From assembly GCF_030122845.1 (NCBI RefSeq), contig NZ_CP126084.1, positions 1,116,001 through 1,180,000 on the forward strand: 64,000 nucleotides of DNA. The letters run 5' to 3'. The position numbers and the translations under genes are program-made. Of this stretch, positions 8,120 to 19,483 are shown one piece after another (the stretch's first letter is position 1; each line of letters starts with the position of its first letter). Source of the stretch: Paenibacillus woosongensis. GTDB lineage: Bacteria; Bacillota; Bacilli; Paenibacillales; Paenibacillaceae. The notes under the pieces are model-generated. The model had not been told where the DNA came from. It ran no database searches and saw only the letters and a list, made by a program, of their open reading frames with translations.

Positions 8120-9110
8120 ACTTCTCGTCCTCCTGATTATGATATTCAAAGATTTTTCTGACCGAATCTTCAAACAGCCATTTTTTACTCGCTTGAACAC
8201 CTTTATCAAGCATAATGCTGATTGCGGCAGGACAAGCACGGTCTAACTCAATATACTTTTTTTCTTGATCCGATAATTCTATACTAGTTATTCGAACATA
8301 GTGACCCGGTAAGTATTTTGTTATAAATTTCATGTGATTGTCGACAGCGAAACTCTGTGTATCGATCATAGTGGAAATTAACTTATTCCCCCAACTACTG
8401 AACGATTTCGATTTCCACACCTTATGCGGCTCTGGAAATCTCGCGTGCTCATTTAAAGATGAAATTGATAATAGACAGTAGGAATCAAACCCCTTGTTAA
8501 GGTAGTATGTAAAATATTCTTGCATCCCCAATAAAGATGGGTTATTGGCCCAGAGTCCACCATCAACAAATTGTTGCGGACCCTCTTTTGTTTGCAGCTC
8601 TACAATCGGAAAGTAAGTGGGAGCAGCAGTAGTTGCAAGTGCGACTTCGGATAAGAGACGTTTACTATCCCTTGTTAAAGTTGGTTGGTGGTCTGATTTA
8701 AATACATAAGGTGACCCTGTGGTAACATTAACTGTTGGAATTAATACACTTGTCTTGCAATCTTCTATTTTTTTATCCTGGAATACTTCTTCGAGCGCCA
8801 ATTTTAGTTGATTGCTCGAATACTTTGATTTGATCAATATTTGTTTAAAATAATGAATCTTTCGATAGAATGGATTTTGATATGGAAATATAGAAGGTCC
8901 TTTTTCTTTATAGAATCTCACAATGTCTGACGCTGGCATGCCAGATGCCAATGCAAGTGCAATAATTCCCCCAGTTGATGTGCCGCATATGAGATTGAAA
9001 TTCTGATACACAGGTCCGTATACTTTTTCAATCTCTTCTAGAATTACAGCAGAATAAAGACCTTTAATACCTCCGCCGTCTATAGCTAATATCCGATAAC
9101 ATCCCGGCAC
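8103..9110 (-). CDS. capV: CBASS effector CapV, patatin-like phospholipase
   Basis: About 335 residues. The patatin fold shows the oxyanion loop DGGGIKGL near the N-terminus, the nucleophile Ser45 in GTSTGG and the catalytic Asp183 in FVDGGLWANNP. Once it binds the CBASS nucleotide, CapV degrades membrane phospholipids and kills the infected cell. GTG 9110 is preferred because the likely ribosome site GAGAGGTGAG falls inside the longer TTG-9125 version. It is the first gene of the four-gene operon. A terminator ending the upstream hsdR gene lies directly before it, and no strong promoter was found in the 65 bp between them. Confidence 0.92.
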   Translation of the reverse strand: MPGCYRILAIDGGGIKGLYSAVILEEIEKVYGPVYQNFNLICGTSTGGIIALALASGMPASDIVRFYKEKGPSIFPYQNPFYRKIHYFKQILIKSKYSSNQLKLALEEVFQDKKIEDCKTSVLIPTVNVTTGSPYVFKSDHQPTLTRDSKRLLSEVALATTAAPTYFPIVELQTKEGPQQFVDGGLWANNPSLLGMQEYFTYYLNKGFDSYCLLSISSLNEHARFPEPHKVWKSKSFSSWGNKLISTMIDTQSFAVDNHMKFITKYLPGHYVRITSIELSDQEKKYIELDRACPAAISIMLDKGVQASKKWLFEDSVRKIFEYHNQEDEKYVKLS

Positions 9111-9123
9111 ATTCTCACCTCTC

Positions 9124-9164
9124 AAAAAATGGCGTAGAAACAGTCAAACTTGATGTCCTACGCC
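9124..9164 (-). terminator. Intrinsic terminator between hsdR and capV
   Basis: Read on the minus strand, GGCGTAG (9164-9158) pairs with CTACGCC (9137-9131) and is followed by ATTTTTTG. The T-run reaches the ribosome site of capV. It should end most transcription coming from the restriction operon. Confidence 0.75.
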
Positions 9165-9175
9165 TTTGATGTCCG

Positions 9176-12100
9176 TTAATATTTAAACTCTTCCTTCTCC
9201 GCCTGTGCCATCAATTCAGCTTGCTGAAGCACCAGATCAATGGCCATCTTTTCCAGATCCGGCGGGTAACCGTATTTCTTCAACAGCCGCTTGACGGTAA
9301 TTCGCATCTGAGCACGTACATTCTCACGAAGCGTCCAGTCGACCTTAATGTTGCTCTTGATCGCTTGGGTCAGCTCATGTGCAATCTGCTTCAGCATGAG
9401 ATCGCCCATCAGTTCCTTGGCCGATTCATTCGAAGCGAGCGCATCATAGAAAGCCAGCTCTTCCTTGATCAGACCGAGATCTTCGCCGCGCTTGACGGCT
9501 GCGTTCATTTCTTTAGCCATCTGGATCAGTTCTTCGATAACCTGCGTCGTCTCGATTGTACGATTGTTGTATTTCCGAATGGCTTCCTCCAGCATCTCGG
9601 AAAATTTCTTCGATTGCACAATACTGGTTCGGGAAACGGCCTTCACTTTCCCCTGAAGCAGCCTGCGGAGAAGTTCCACAGCCAGATTTTTCTGCTTCAA
9701 CCCGCGCACATGTTCGAGAAACTCATCCGAAAGTATCGCAATGTTCGGTTTCTGCAAGCCTACAGCTTCCAGAATATCGACAACTTCATCGGATACGACA
9801 GATTTCGAGATGAGCTGATTCAACTCGGTATCGAGTTCTTTCGTCGTTTTTCTCTTGTTTTCGTCTGTTATCAGCTTAATTATACCAGATTTAACCGCTT
9901 TGAAGAAACTGATTTCGACATTGACTTCCTCCGCGGCGGGAGTCGTCGCGCAGAGCGAGAAGGCTCTTGCCAATTCCGTCGTCCAATTCAGGAAGTTCCG
10001 CTTGCTCTCTTCACCTAATCCAAGTACGTAATCGACCGTCTCAACAATGGCCTTCATCCGTTCGGCTGCTTTCTCCGAAGCGAATTTACTGTAGTCATAC
10101 CCATGAAGCAATTCGCGGATGAGCTGCAGCCTTTCCAGCATAAAGTCAACGGCTTGGTCTGTATCGATACCAGCAGTTTTTCGGTCATTTTCCGTATATT
10201 GTTGAAGCGCCGATTTCAGCAAGTCCGCAATTCCGATATAATCGACGATCAGACCGCCCGGCTTGTCGCGGAATACCCGATTCACGCGGGCGATCGCCTG
10301 CATCAGATTATGGCCTTTCATCGGCTTGTCGATGTACATCGTATTCATGCTCGGCACGTCAAAACCGGTCAGCCACATATCACGGACAATGACGATCTGA
10401 AGCGGATCGTTCACATCTTTCATCCGCTTCGCGAGATGTTCGCGTCGCCGCTTGTTGCCGATAAACGGTTGCCACTCCTCCGGATCGCTGGAACTTCCGG
10501 TCATGACGATTTTGATTTTGCCTTCGTTATCATCATCGCTGTGCCAATCCGGCCGGAGTGCAACAATCGCTCTGTACATATCGATGGCGATCCGCCGCGA
10601 CATCACAACAATCATCGCTTTGCCGAAGCCGGCTTTCTGCCGTTGCTCGAAATGTTCGACGACATCCTGCGCGACTTTCCTGACCCGTTTCTCTGCACCG
10701 GCCAACGCTTCAAGCCTGGCCCAACGCGACTTCAGACGCTCCCGCTGCGTGTACTCCTGGTACTCCGTAATATCCTCATACTCGCTGTCAATGACCGGGA
10801 GCTCCGCCTCCGACAACTCCAGGCGGGCAATGCGGCTTTCATAATAAATTCTGACCGTGGTTCCGTCTTCTACGGCTCGGGTCATATCGTAAATATCGAT
10901 GTAGTCACCGAAAACGGCAGGTGTATTTTTGTCTGTCAGTTCGACCGGCGTTCCGGTAAAGCCAATATAAGAAGCGTTCGGCAACGCATCGCGCATATAC
11001 TTGGCATAGCCATACTTAATGGCCGCTTCGTCGTCCCCGGCGACCATATCCGCCTGAAACCCGTACTGGCTGCGATGCGCCTCGTCCGCAATCACAATCA
11101 CATTGCGGCGTTCCGTAAGTACAGGATACTTGTCTTCATTTTCATCGGGGGTGAACTTGTGGACCGTTGTGAAAATGATCCCGCCCGACTCCACTGACAA
11201 AAGCTCACGCAAATGAGTCCGATTTTCCGCTTGCTGAGGCGTTTGCCTGAGCAAGTCCTTCGACTTGCTGAACGTGCTGAACAACTGATCGTCCAGATCG
11301 TTCCGGTCCGTCACCACGACGATCGTCGGGTTGTTCAGCGTCAGGACAAGTTTTCCCGCGTAGAAAACCATGGACAAGCTTTTGCCGGAGCCTTGCGTAT
11401 GCCAGATAACGCCGATTTTGCGGTCTCCTTCGTCCATCGTCGCCCGTTCCGTACTTGCAATCGCCTTGTTGGTGGCGTGGTATTGGTGGTATCCCGCCAA
11501 TATTTTGAACAGATGCTCCCCATCGGTTTGAAACAGCACGAAATGCCTGATAATATCAAGCAGTCGGCTTTTCTCGAACATTCCTTTCACAAGCACTTCA
11601 AGCTGGGGCAGGGAGGAGGGCGCCACGTCATCGCCATCAATCGTGCGCCACATCATAAACCGGTCTTCATTGGCTGTCAACGTGCCAACCCGCGCATTCA
11701 CGCCGTCGCTGATGACCAGAAACGAGTTGTAGGTGAACAGGGACGGTATCGCGCCTTTGTACGTCTGCACCTGATGATAGGCATCGCTGATCCCGACTTC
11801 TTCGTTGGAGGCGCTTTTCAATTCAAATACGGCGATCGGCAAACCGTTTACGAACACGACGATATCCGGGCGCTTCTCTCCCTGATTTTCAACAACGGTA
11901 AACTGGTTGACGACCAGAAAATCGTTGTTGCCGATCCGGTCCGGGTCGGTGTCGAACAGCCATACTTTCTCTGTCGGATATTCGCCATTGGCGGCTTGAT
12001 ACTGCACGTCGATCCCATCGGTAATCATCTTCTGGAACGCCTTGTTATTGATCAGCAGGCTGGGACTGCGCGGCACTTCAACGACCTTGATCGCTTCCTC

Positions 12101-12313
12101 TATCGCTTCCCGCGGCACATGTTTGTTGATACGAATGAGCGAATCGCGCAACCTGTCTTTCAGGATGACGTCATGGTAAAATTGCCGTTCGGGATACTCG
12201 CCTTCGGGGGAAATCTCCGGGCCATAAGCTTTCTCGTAGTTCAGTTCCTCGAACCACTCCAGAGCGGCCTGCTCGAGGTCGCTTTCGGTAAAGGATGTCG
12301 TATAGTAGGCCAT
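9176..12313 (-). CDS. hsdR: Type I restriction enzyme, R subunit
   Basis: 1045 residues from ATG 12313 (GGAGGT at good spacing; the open frame runs 17 codons further upstream). The N-terminal PD-(D/E)xK nuclease shows Asp150 in [11 protein letters not shown] and Glu164-x-Lys166 in VFELKSA. The superfamily 2 helicase follows, with Walker [13 protein letters not shown] (Lys311) and the DEAH box at 410-413. HsdR joins HsdM and HsdS to translocate unmethylated DNA and cut it far from the recognition site. The length is normal. The gene starts 20 bp after the hsdS stop and appears intact, so restriction is probably functional. Confidence 0.95.
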   Translation of the reverse strand: MAYYTTSFTESDLEQAALEWFEELNYEKAYGPEISPEGEYPERQFYHDVILKDRLRDSLIRINKHVPREAIEEAIKVVEVPRSPSLLINNKAFQKMITDGIDVQYQAANGEYPTEKVWLFDTDPDRIGNNDFLVVNQFTVVENQGEKRPDIVVFVNGLPIAVFELKSASNEEVGISDAYHQVQTYKGAIPSLFTYNSFLVISDGVNARVGTLTANEDRFMMWRTIDGDDVAPSSLPQLEVLVKGMFEKSRLLDIIRHFVLFQTDGEHLFKILAGYHQYHATNKAIASTERATMDEGDRKIGVIWHTQGSGKSLSMVFYAGKLVLTLNNPTIVVVTDRNDLDDQLFSTFSKSKDLLRQTPQQAENRTHLRELLSVESGGIIFTTVHKFTPDENEDKYPVLTERRNVIVIADEAHRSQYGFQADMVAGDDEAAIKYGYAKYMRDALPNASYIGFTGTPVELTDKNTPAVFGDYIDIYDMTRAVEDGTTVRIYYESRIARLELSEAELPVIDSEYEDITEYQEYTQRERLKSRWARLEALAGAEKRVRKVAQDVVEHFEQRQKAGFGKAMIVVMSRRIAIDMYRAIVALRPDWHSDDDNEGKIKIVMTGSSSDPEEWQPFIGNKRRREHLAKRMKDVNDPLQIVIVRDMWLTGFDVPSMNTMYIDKPMKGHNLMQAIARVNRVFRDKPGGLIVDYIGIADLLKSALQQYTENDRKTAGIDTDQAVDFMLERLQLIRELLHGYDYSKFASEKAAERMKAIVETVDYVLGLGEESKRNFLNWTTELARAFSLCATTPAAEEVNVEISFFKAVKSGIIKLITDENKRKTTKELDTELNQLISKSVVSDEVVDILEAVGLQKPNIAILSDEFLEHVRGLKQKNLAVELLRRLLQGKVKAVSRTSIVQSKKFSEMLEEAIRKYNNRTIETTQVIEELIQMAKEMNAAVKRGEDLGLIKEELAFYDALASNESAKELMGDLMLKQIAHELTQAIKSNIKVDWTLRENVRAQMRITVKRLLKKYGYPPDLEKMAIDLVLQQAELMAQAEKEEFKY

Positions 12314-12332
12314 CACTTGCACCTCCTTTGGG

Positions 12333-13655
12333 TTAGCTTTGATATGTTGCAGCGCTCTCCGCAACCATTAGCAGCTCGGAAACATTATGATCCCGATCGA
12401 CAGGGACACGGATCTCCCCGGACATGAGTTTGGGGAGAAGGGTATCGCGGATTTGTGCCAAATAGTCACATTCTGCACTTAAAACAGAAATCTGTTGATC
12501 TATATTTTTTACTATATTTTCAAATCGATGAATAATTGTTGAAGATGGGCTAATTACTTTTATTTCTTCTACTTCTTTTTTGGTTATTGAGTTAAAAATC
12601 GTACCGGAACCGTGCCGGTCTTCGACTGCAAAAATCCTCTTCAACAAATAGAATAAATAAGAATTACAATTAATTATTGAATTTATAGCCCCTAAACCAC
12701 GGCCAATTACGATATCTCGATCAGCTATATTCAATCTACCAACAGGTGCTCTTACACTAATCAAAATACTATCTTTTTTCGCAACCCTTAGTAAATTGGT
12801 ACAGAAAGTATTGTGTTTAGGGAATCGGTATCCATAGTCCGATACCCCTTGGTGAAATGGAAGGCCTTCACCCGTTGTATTATAGTACTCCGACTTTGGG
12901 GACTGACCCATCATTATAGTTGAAATATCCTTTAGACTGGAAATATTCCACCCCTTTGGAATCAACCCCAATTCGCTTTCCTCAAACTCACCGCCGCTAG
13001 ATTTATACGGTTTTCCGTTTTCATTTGGAAACTCGAAGTCCACAAACCACCGCTTAAAGAGGGCTTGGGCCATTTCTTCAAGGTTTTTGTTGATAGCGTT
13101 ATTGAGCTCGATTTTATCGTCCAATGCGTTTAAAATATCTACGATTCGCTGTTGTTCATCAAGAGCTGGAAGAGGTATTTCTATATTCTTTAAGGAAGTC
13201 ACTGGACGTGAAATCGCAGGGACCCCCGTAGTTGAAGTGTTCATCAACAAAGCATGTTGACCTATGTTAGACTTAAAAAAATAATAAACAAAGAGAGGAT
13301 TCACCTGCTTTGTATTACATGTCAGTTTCATTTGACTTTGGGAAACGACATACCTTCTATACTTTGAATTAAAAGGGATTATTCCAACCTGCCCTAAAGT
13401 ACCTCTGTGAGTGAACACTAAGTCCCCAGGGAAAGCATTACTGGATTTAAGTTCATCCGCTTTTTCCTCAGTTATATATACATATTCCTCTTCATATAGC
13501 TTCCCTTTAGAAAGATTTATACCTCTGATAACAGGAACGCCCCTAGCTACAAAGTTTTCTGTTTTAATATTTGAACCGAATGGTCCCATTGCTATTGCAT
13601 TAGAGATATCTGCCTTAATTTCGTCTACCTTCTTGATTTTCCACTCAAAACTCAA
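12333..13655 (-). CDS. hsdS: Type I restriction specificity subunit
   Basis: About 440 residues with two target recognition domains separated by a long conserved helix. TRD1 covers roughly 1-150 ([22 protein letters not shown], written here only in part). The first spacer helix is [22 protein letters not shown]2 covers about 225-385, and the second helix ends [21 protein letters not shown]. HsdS sets the bipartite DNA target of the complex. The start is uncertain: TTG 13655, preceded by GGGGGGA, gives an 11-bp overlap with hsdM, while ATG 13688 gives a longer protein with a poorly spaced ribosome site. Base composition is more AT-rich than in hsdM and hsdR, as is common for exchanged specificity genes. 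Confidence 0.92.
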   Translation of the reverse strand: MSFEWKIKKVDEIKADISNAIAMGPFGSNIKTENFVARGVPVIRGINLSKGKLYEEEYVYITEEKADELKSSNAFPGDLVFTHRGTLGQVGIIPFNSKYRRYVVSQSQMKLTCNTKQVNPLFVYYFFKSNIGQHALLMNTSTTGVPAISRPVTSLKNIEIPLPALDEQQRIVDILNALDDKIELNNAINKNLEEMAQALFKRWFVDFEFPNENGKPYKSSGGEFEESELGLIPKGWNISSLKDISTIMMGQSPKSEYYNTTGEGLPFHQGVSDYGYRFPKHNTFCTNLLRVAKKDSILISVRAPVGRLNIADRDIVIGRGLGAINSIINCNSYLFYLLKRIFAVEDRHGSGTIFNSITKKEVEEIKVISPSSTIIHRFENIVKNIDQQISVLSAECDYLAQIRDTLLPKLMSGEIRVPVDRDHNVSELLMVAESAATYQS

Positions 13656-15168
13656 ACCCAATCCCCCCAAGCCGCTTGCGAATTTCATCCTCTAGTTGCC
13701 GGGACTTGGCGAACTGTTCCGCTAGCTCCGATGTCAACCGCACCATTTTATCCTCGAACGGTTCGCTGTCTTCTTCTACTTCTTCAATGCCAACATAACG
13801 TCCTGGCGTCAGGATGTATTCATGCTCCTGAACCTCAGCAAGCTTCGCTGCTTTGCAGAAACCTTTCACATCTTCATACGTACCAGCTTCCGTCTGTCCG
13901 CGCCACGCATGGTACGTATCGGCGATCTTGTGAATATCTTCGGCACTCAACTCACGATGCGTCCGATCCACCATATGACCCATTTTGCGTGCATCGATAA
14001 ACAGGATTTCGCCGCGGCGGTCCCGAAGGCCCTTTGGCGCTTTATTTTTGGCAATAAACCAAAGACAAACCGGAATTTGCGTAGAATAGAACAATTGACC
14101 CGGCAAGGTGACGATACAATCGACCAGATCGGCATTAACCAGCTTGCTGCGAATTTCAAACTCCGCCGTCGTACTTGTCGACATGGAGCCGTTCGCCAGT
14201 ACGAAGCCGGCAACGCCGCTGGGCGCAAGCTTGTTCACGATATGCTGAATCCACGCATAGTTGGCATTCCCTGCGGGAGGCACCCCATATGCCCAACGGG
14301 TATCCTCCGTCAGCCGCTCGCCGCCCCAATCGCTGATATTGAACGGCGGATTGGCCAGGATGTAATCGGCCTTCAGATTTTTATGTAAATCATTGTGAAA
14401 CGTGTCCGCGTGATGCTCCCCAAGGTTGCCGTCGATGCCGCGAATGGCGAGGTTCATTTTGCACAACTTCCACGTCGTCGGATTCGACTCCTGCCCGTAC
14501 ACCGCGATATCGCCAATGCGCCCCTGATGCTCCTCTACAAACTTCTCGCTCTGAACGAACATGCCGCCGGAACCACAGCAGGGGTCGTATACGCGGCCCT
14601 TGAAGGGCTGTATCATCTCGACGAGCAGGCGAACAACGCTGTTCGGGGTATAGAATTCCCCGCCGTTCTTGCCTTCCGCGCTTGCGAATTTGCTAAGGAA
14701 ATACTCATATACCCGCCCCAGTACATCCTTCGAACGGCTTTCTTCATCGCCGACTTTGAACGAGAACAAATCGATCACTTCGCCAAGACGAGTTTTATCC
14801 AGCGCCGGCCTAGCGTAATCTTTCGGCAGCACGCCTTTCAGCGATGGATTTTCCTTCTCGATGGCAATCATCGCATTATCAATGATCTGCCCGATTTCCG
14901 GCTTCTTCGCGTTATCCTTGATATGGCTCCAGCGCGCTTCTTTCGGTACCCAGAATATATTTTCTGCCACGTATTCGTCCCGGTCCTCCGGATCGGCATA
15001 CGGTTCATTTTTCAATGCTTCATATTTTTCTTCAAATGCATCCGACACATATTTCAGAAATAGAAGACCGAGAGCTACATGCTTATACTCCGCTGCATCC
15101 ATACTGCCGCGCAGTTTATCGGCCATGCTCCATAATTTTTCCTCGAATCCAATGTTCGCTGTTGCCAT
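13645..15168 (-). CDS. hsdM: Type I DNA methyltransferase, M subunit
   Basis: 507 residues. An N-terminal helical HsdM domain ([19 protein letters not shown]) precedes the N6-adenine methylase core. The AdoMet motif is [11 protein letters not shown] (194-204) and the catalytic motif IV is NPPF (273-276). Together with HsdS it methylates adenine at the target site on both strands, protecting host DNA. GAGGAGG lies before ATG 15168. The gene overlaps hsdS at its 3' end and follows the methylase-like/TRD gene after 16 bp, so all four restriction-locus genes are probably one transcript. Confidence 0.95.
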   Translation of the reverse strand: MATANIGFEEKLWSMADKLRGSMDAAEYKHVALGLLFLKYVSDAFEEKYEALKNEPYADPEDRDEYVAENIFWVPKEARWSHIKDNAKKPEIGQIIDNAMIAIEKENPSLKGVLPKDYARPALDKTRLGEVIDLFSFKVGDEESRSKDVLGRVYEYFLSKFASAEGKNGGEFYTPNSVVRLLVEMIQPFKGRVYDPCCGSGGMFVQSEKFVEEHQGRIGDIAVYGQESNPTTWKLCKMNLAIRGIDGNLGEHHADTFHNDLHKNLKADYILANPPFNISDWGGERLTEDTRWAYGVPPAGNANYAWIQHIVNKLAPSGVAGFVLANGSMSTSTTAEFEIRSKLVNADLVDCIVTLPGQLFYSTQIPVCLWFIAKNKAPKGLRDRRGEILFIDARKMGHMVDRTHRELSAEDIHKIADTYHAWRGQTEAGTYEDVKGFCKAAKLAEVQEHEYILTPGRYVGIEEVEEDSEPFEDKMVRLTSELAEQFAKSRQLEDEIRKRLGGIGFEF

Positions 15169-15184
15169 GATCCTAAATTCCTCC

Positions 15185-16795
15185 TCAGTAGAGTTGCTCG
15201 TATAACTGGCTCTTCACTTGTTCCCAGCGGTTCGCCGCTTCTCGAATGACTTCTTTATAACGTTCCTTCTCACGAATATATTGCTCTATTAATTCTAACT
15301 GTGTGTCTTCAGGTATCAGCGGCAATTCCAATTCCGCCACATCCGCCGGGTTCAGATTCATTACAGTCGTCCCCCGCTGGAAGCTTTGAATAAGAGCCGT
15401 CCCGACCGGGCTTTCCAGAAACATTTTGGCAAAATGGCTCTTGATTACCGACTTGAATCGAATCACGATCATATTCGAGGAGGCGATGACTACCCCTTGG
15501 GTCTCCGGAAACACAGCCAGCTTGTTCACGGTGCCGCGGCACGTCATAACCAAGTCGCCTGGGAGAATCTCGTAACGCTTCACTTTCCGCTCTTCCTCGT
15601 CAATCGTTTCAAGCTGATCCAATAACACTTCGCCGTCATCCAGATTGGATATATTCAGCACCTTAATGTTCCCGGGCTTTAGATCCTGTTTAAGAATCGA
15701 TTTTCCCCGAAAAATTTCTGCCACATCGCGCAGCTTCACTTTCGGGGTTGCCGCCTGTTGGAAGGAACGAAGTGTATCCTGATCTTCATCCAATAGTAGT
15801 TCAATTCGCCAATGATCCAGCTCTCGGAACCGGTCGGGATGGATGGCAATCTCCCGTTCCCCCACAAGCTTTGACTTCTCCATATGGAGCCTCCCGAGGA
15901 TCACTTCTTCCACAGGCGCTTTGCAGAAGTCAACCTGATAGGTCTTGATGGAAGTGTAGGGACGAAACAAGCCGTCCGGAAGCGAATGGATCGTTTGCAC
16001 CGGCGCCTGATCATTCATTTGCTTCCGCCAGCTGGCGATCGCGCCGGATTGAAACAGCATCCGTGCAGGAAAGGTCACGCTCAATCTCCCGCCGTCTTGC
16101 AAGAGTGGAAGGAGATAGCTGGCCGCTGCGCCTTCGGATTCCCGAACCGCAACCTCGTCATCGTTCATTTTCATACCGAAATTCGGCATCGCCAGGATCG
16201 CGTCGAGTTGATGTTCTGCAGGCAACGGCTGATAGATGGACCCTTGAACGATGCGGATATTGGAATAGGGCTCGAAATACGTTTTGAATAATCTGCCTAT
16301 GATGTAGTTTTCCGTTAACAATGTGATTGTCCATGGTCGATGGTAACATTTCGTTTCGATGAGTCCTTTGATATACTTCTCAGCTTCTGCAAACAGAATG
16401 TTCTTGTAGCCATGTCGCTCACACTGATCGACAAACCGCTCGACGATTCCTGGATGGACGACAATGCTCCCTGTAACACGATCTTGTTGGATGGTGAGCA
16501 AGGCGTATTCCAACAAGTCCATATCCTTGCCTGCATGGTATAATTTATAAAATAAATCCCGATCGCCGGGAAAATGGCCTAATTCTTTGTCTAAGGCGCG
16601 TTCCTTCATCCACTGAAACAGCTTCTCAGGTTCTGTCATTAGCTCCGTTTCGGCCAACTGTTGCTGTTCCAGAAGTTGTTGCGTCCGCTTCACTCTAATG
16701 GCCTCGCGAAGCAACTGATCACGGGTTGATATATCGTGAAGCAGACAGATATTCCAAAACGACTCAATCAATTCATCACCTTCTTTCGCTGCCAA
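15185..16795 (-). CDS. Degenerate methylase-like protein fused to an HsdS-type recognition domain
   Basis: 536 residues, first gene of the restriction operon. The N-terminal 330 residues resemble a DNA-methylase fold, but the catalytic NPPF position reads AMPNFGM (about 202-208) and no clear AdoMet-binding DPxxGxG loop is visible, so methyl transfer is doubtful. Residues about 345-536 look like one HsdS target recognition domain with its helix: [48 protein letters not shown]. Fusions of this sort are found beside type I systems, but I know of no settled function. It could be an accessory specificity or regulatory subunit. The TTG start at 16795 has no good ribosome site; TTG 16771 is an alternative. 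Confidence 0.7.
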   Translation of the reverse strand: MAAKEGDELIESFWNICLLHDISTRDQLLREAIRVKRTQQLLEQQQLAETELMTEPEKLFQWMKERALDKELGHFPGDRDLFYKLYHAGKDMDLLEYALLTIQQDRVTGSIVVHPGIVERFVDQCERHGYKNILFAEAEKYIKGLIETKCYHRPWTITLLTENYIIGRLFKTYFEPYSNIRIVQGSIYQPLPAEHQLDAILAMPNFGMKMNDDEVAVRESEGAAASYLLPLLQDGGRLSVTFPARMLFQSGAIASWRKQMNDQAPVQTIHSLPDGLFRPYTSIKTYQVDFCKAPVEEVILGRLHMEKSKLVGEREIAIHPDRFRELDHWRIELLLDEDQDTLRSFQQAATPKVKLRDVAEIFRGKSILKQDLKPGNIKVLNISNLDDGEVLLDQLETIDEEERKVKRYEILPGDLVMTCRGTVNKLAVFPETQGVVIASSNMIVIRFKSVIKSHFAKMFLESPVGTALIQSFQRGTTVMNLNPADVAELELPLIPEDTQLELIEQYIREKERYKEVIREAANRWEQVKSQLYEQLY

Positions 16796-18457
16796 AAGCC
16801 AACTAAATTATACCATCAATGAATTGAGTATTACAATACCAAAAATAAATTCAAACATGTATAGCCGGATGTTTTCAGACTGTCGAAAAATCGGTAGAAT
16901 GTGAATCCGGCTTTCTATATAACGCATTTTGATGTGGGTGGACTCAACTTTTATAAGAAAAATCGATTTAAACCGATCTGATCACCTTGTTTTTACTTTT
17001 GATTTCCTCGTGCCTATTCGAAAAGGACTTTCTCGACAGTCTGATATTTTCCCGTTATCCGATACGCCCAACCCCTAATTGAATCGCGTTGATAATGCTC
17101 AACCATATCGATAGTGAAGCCGTTTCATTGGTTTAAAATGTTCTGATCCCAGTGGCCGCCTTTTTGAACAAGCCCCTCAAGAAGCAACTTAATGTCACGC
17201 TTAACCGTCATTAGTGAAGTCTGCTGGGTTGGGTGGAGGAGCAATGTCGAAATGGACCAATCATCCGGCCGGGCAATTTCGATAACAAACTTAGTCGTGA
17301 TACCATGATTCGCCTGTACGATCGCACAGGATCGCCTGGAGCCGTTTGGACATACAGGCTCCCGGAGGTGACGATCACGTCATTGCCGGTATGGGAATGC
17401 CGCACATCCTCTCGACGAGCAGTAACTCACGGAAAATTGGAGAATCGCATAAACGTAGGAGGGGCTCCAATACATCTTGACTTGCGGCTCGAATGAATTC
17501 GAAACACTGGAAAGCAATAAATCATCTCGTCAAACTGTTGAAGCCCAAGCTCCGGATTTTATATGGAAGTCAATCAAGCTCTTGGGCAATTTAAATCCAT
17601 TGCTCATCAGATCTTGATTCATTCTGCTATTGTTATTCTATGTACAATACTTTCAAATGGCTTGATTTGATCAAATCCCGTTGGTGTAGATTTGTCCCAT
17701 GCGCAAATGGGGGACTGTTCCCCAAGGGTAGGATATAACTTTCAAGTCCCCGGTTACCTCCGAAATGCGACTCGAATTCTCCAATTCCCTTTGTAGTCCG
17801 CGAAAGGGGATCCGAACCAAAATAACTCAACTTCCAGATTCTCGGGAAACGGCTAGATACGCAGTGTCAATGCAGCCATAATGGAGTCACCTCAGCAGAT
17901 GCAATTCGGTTTATTACTGCCCCTTGTCAAATACAACGATTGATTTCATCCGATACCTCTTGGGCATATCCTGGTCGCAGTCAGGCTTTTTTCACAAGTT
18001 TCCACCGTTTTTGGGCATTCGCCGGCCATTTTCCCAGCAGCCCAGCGAACAGTTACTAGGTGAACAAGAAATAGAAATCATTGACCATGTTGCTACAGAT
18101 GGTATCGCCCTCTTAATGGGTCATTCATAGACTGGACGATGACGAGTAGGAGATATGGCTGAAATATCATATGAGAACATGTAGAGAGCGGAGTATCTTG
18201 GGGATGAGCAATCATGGATTAGTCATTGTTAGGAAGAAAGAATTAAATAGTCCGTCAGGAATACAGGGTACCAAGAAAAAATGAAGGAGATGTTATAGGA
18301 AAGATAGATTGTCATACTGGTCAAGAAATAACTCCTTGGCAACCCCTGTCTCACAAGGTAATTGATACACCCCTAACAGCAATCGCCAAGGCAGGTAATC
18401 CCCATCCCTGGTGATACTTAACCGAGCTGAAGGCGTGACGGCAGTTGAAAGTATAAA
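16796..18457. other. Decayed region without an intact gene
   Basis: 1.66 kb with no supported gene. AGCCGGAT (about 16862-16869) and ATCCGGCT (about 16904-16912), followed by TTC, form a loose hairpin upstream of the restriction operon. The segment CAGACTGTCG near 16876 recurs inverted near 17034, as in decayed IS ends. A coding remnant lies at 17129-17405 on the minus strand. The promoter of the restriction operon must lie near 16800-16900, but I cannot assign one with confidence. Confidence 0.5.
17129..17405 (-). pseudogene. Unrecognised coding remnant
   Basis: Two minus-strand frames overlap without forming one gene. One carries GNDVIVTSGSLYVQTAPGDP; the other carries TTKFVIEIARPDDWS, then MTVKRDIKLLLEGLVQKGG and ends HWDQNILNQ-stop. 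The amphipathic, codon-like pattern suggests an old gene broken by a frameshift. I do not recognise the family. Confidence 0.35.
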
Positions 18458-19483
18458 TCACATTTCATATAAATGGTTCGAGTTAGGGAAGTGAAGCGTA
18501 AGTGTCGTATAGCTTCCCTCTTCCGATTGGACGGACAATCGGTGTCCGAGTTTGACGGCCATGCGGTTAGCGAGATATAACCCCAATCCTGTCGATTTTG
18601 CAAGTTGCCTTCCGTTAGTGCCCGTAAACCCCTTCTCGAAAATACGACCAATATCTTCAGCTTTAATACCAATACCCGTATCCCTTATGGAAAGCCTCTT
18701 CTCTTCGTTATCTGCCTCGAAAGAGCAAACGATGCTTCCGCTGTCACCGACATATTTCAAGGCATTCGACATGATCTGATCTACGATATATCCGAGCCAC
18801 TTAGCATCGGTATGCACCCATTCCTCTTTTTCCCACATTGTAAAATGAACTCGCTTGGCTACAAACATTTTTGCGTACTTTCTCACACTGTTTCGCACGA
18901 TTCGGTTTAGAGAGACTTCCGCGATCAAGTAATCCTTGGAAAAGGAATCAATTCTTGCGTAAAACAGGGCTTGCTCGACATAATGGTCGATTTTGAACAA
19001 TTCATCTTCGAATACATGGATCAGCTCCTCTACCGACTTACCTGACGCATTTCTAAACAGCAGGGTACATGCCGTAATCGGCAGCTTGACCTCATGAATC
19101 CAGGAAACAATAAAATCATGAAAATCTTTTTTCTCGTCTTGAAGCTTTCCGATGGCCTCAAGCTTATTGCTGTAGAGCTTCTTGATCAGTGCCGTATACT
19201 GACGCTGTTCATATGTTAGAGGTTCGGGCAAAGCTACGGTTAGTTCGTCCCATCTGTTGTTTACCAGGTCATGTAATATCCTGTTGCGGGTTCTCCAGCG
19301 CAAATAGCCTCCGACCACGTATACCGCGGCCAACAACACGCATCCGGATAGAGTATACATTATGTCTCCAACACGATACGTTCCCTCGGTGCTTACGAAC
19401 ATCATCAAAGCAACGAAGGATAGCATCCCAGCAAAGAAAATCAGAAAATGCCGTTTATCGTCCAAATAATGTAGAAAGCTCAT
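18458..19483 (-). CDS. BceS-type intramembrane-sensing histidine kinase
   Basis: 341 residues. Two N-terminal membrane helices (about 12-30 and 43-61) are joined by a very short loop, so there is no extracellular sensor. This is the mark of intramembrane-sensing kinases that detect antibiotics through a partner BceAB transporter. The phospho-acceptor His130 is in SWIHEVKLPITA; the ATPase domain shows DQIMSNALKYV, RDTGIGI and KSTGLGLYL. The ATG overlaps the regulator stop by 4 bp. The divergent bceAB-like genes are the likely partner and target. Confidence 0.9.
   Translation of the reverse strand: MSFLHYLDDKRHFLIFFAGMLSFVALMMFVSTEGTYRVGDIMYTLSGCVLLAAVYVVGGYLRWRTRNRILHDLVNNRWDELTVALPEPLTYEQRQYTALIKKLYSNKLEAIGKLQDEKKDFHDFIVSWIHEVKLPITACTLLFRNASGKSVEELIHVFEDELFKIDHYVEQALFYARIDSFSKDYLIAEVSLNRIVRNSVRKYAKMFVAKRVHFTMWEKEEWVHTDAKWLGYIVDQIMSNALKYVGDSGSIVCSFEADNEEKRLSIRDTGIGIKAEDIGRIFEKGFTGTNGRQLAKSTGLGLYLANRMAVKLGHRLSVQSEEGSYTTLTLHFPNSNHLYEM

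Noticed and set aside
9221..12427. Long plus-strand frames opposite hsdR
   Set aside because: They are antisense shadows of a well-supported gene, with Arg/His-rich composition and no ribosome sites.
14395..15063. 222-codon plus-strand frame opposite hsdM
   Set aside because: Antisense shadow of hsdM.
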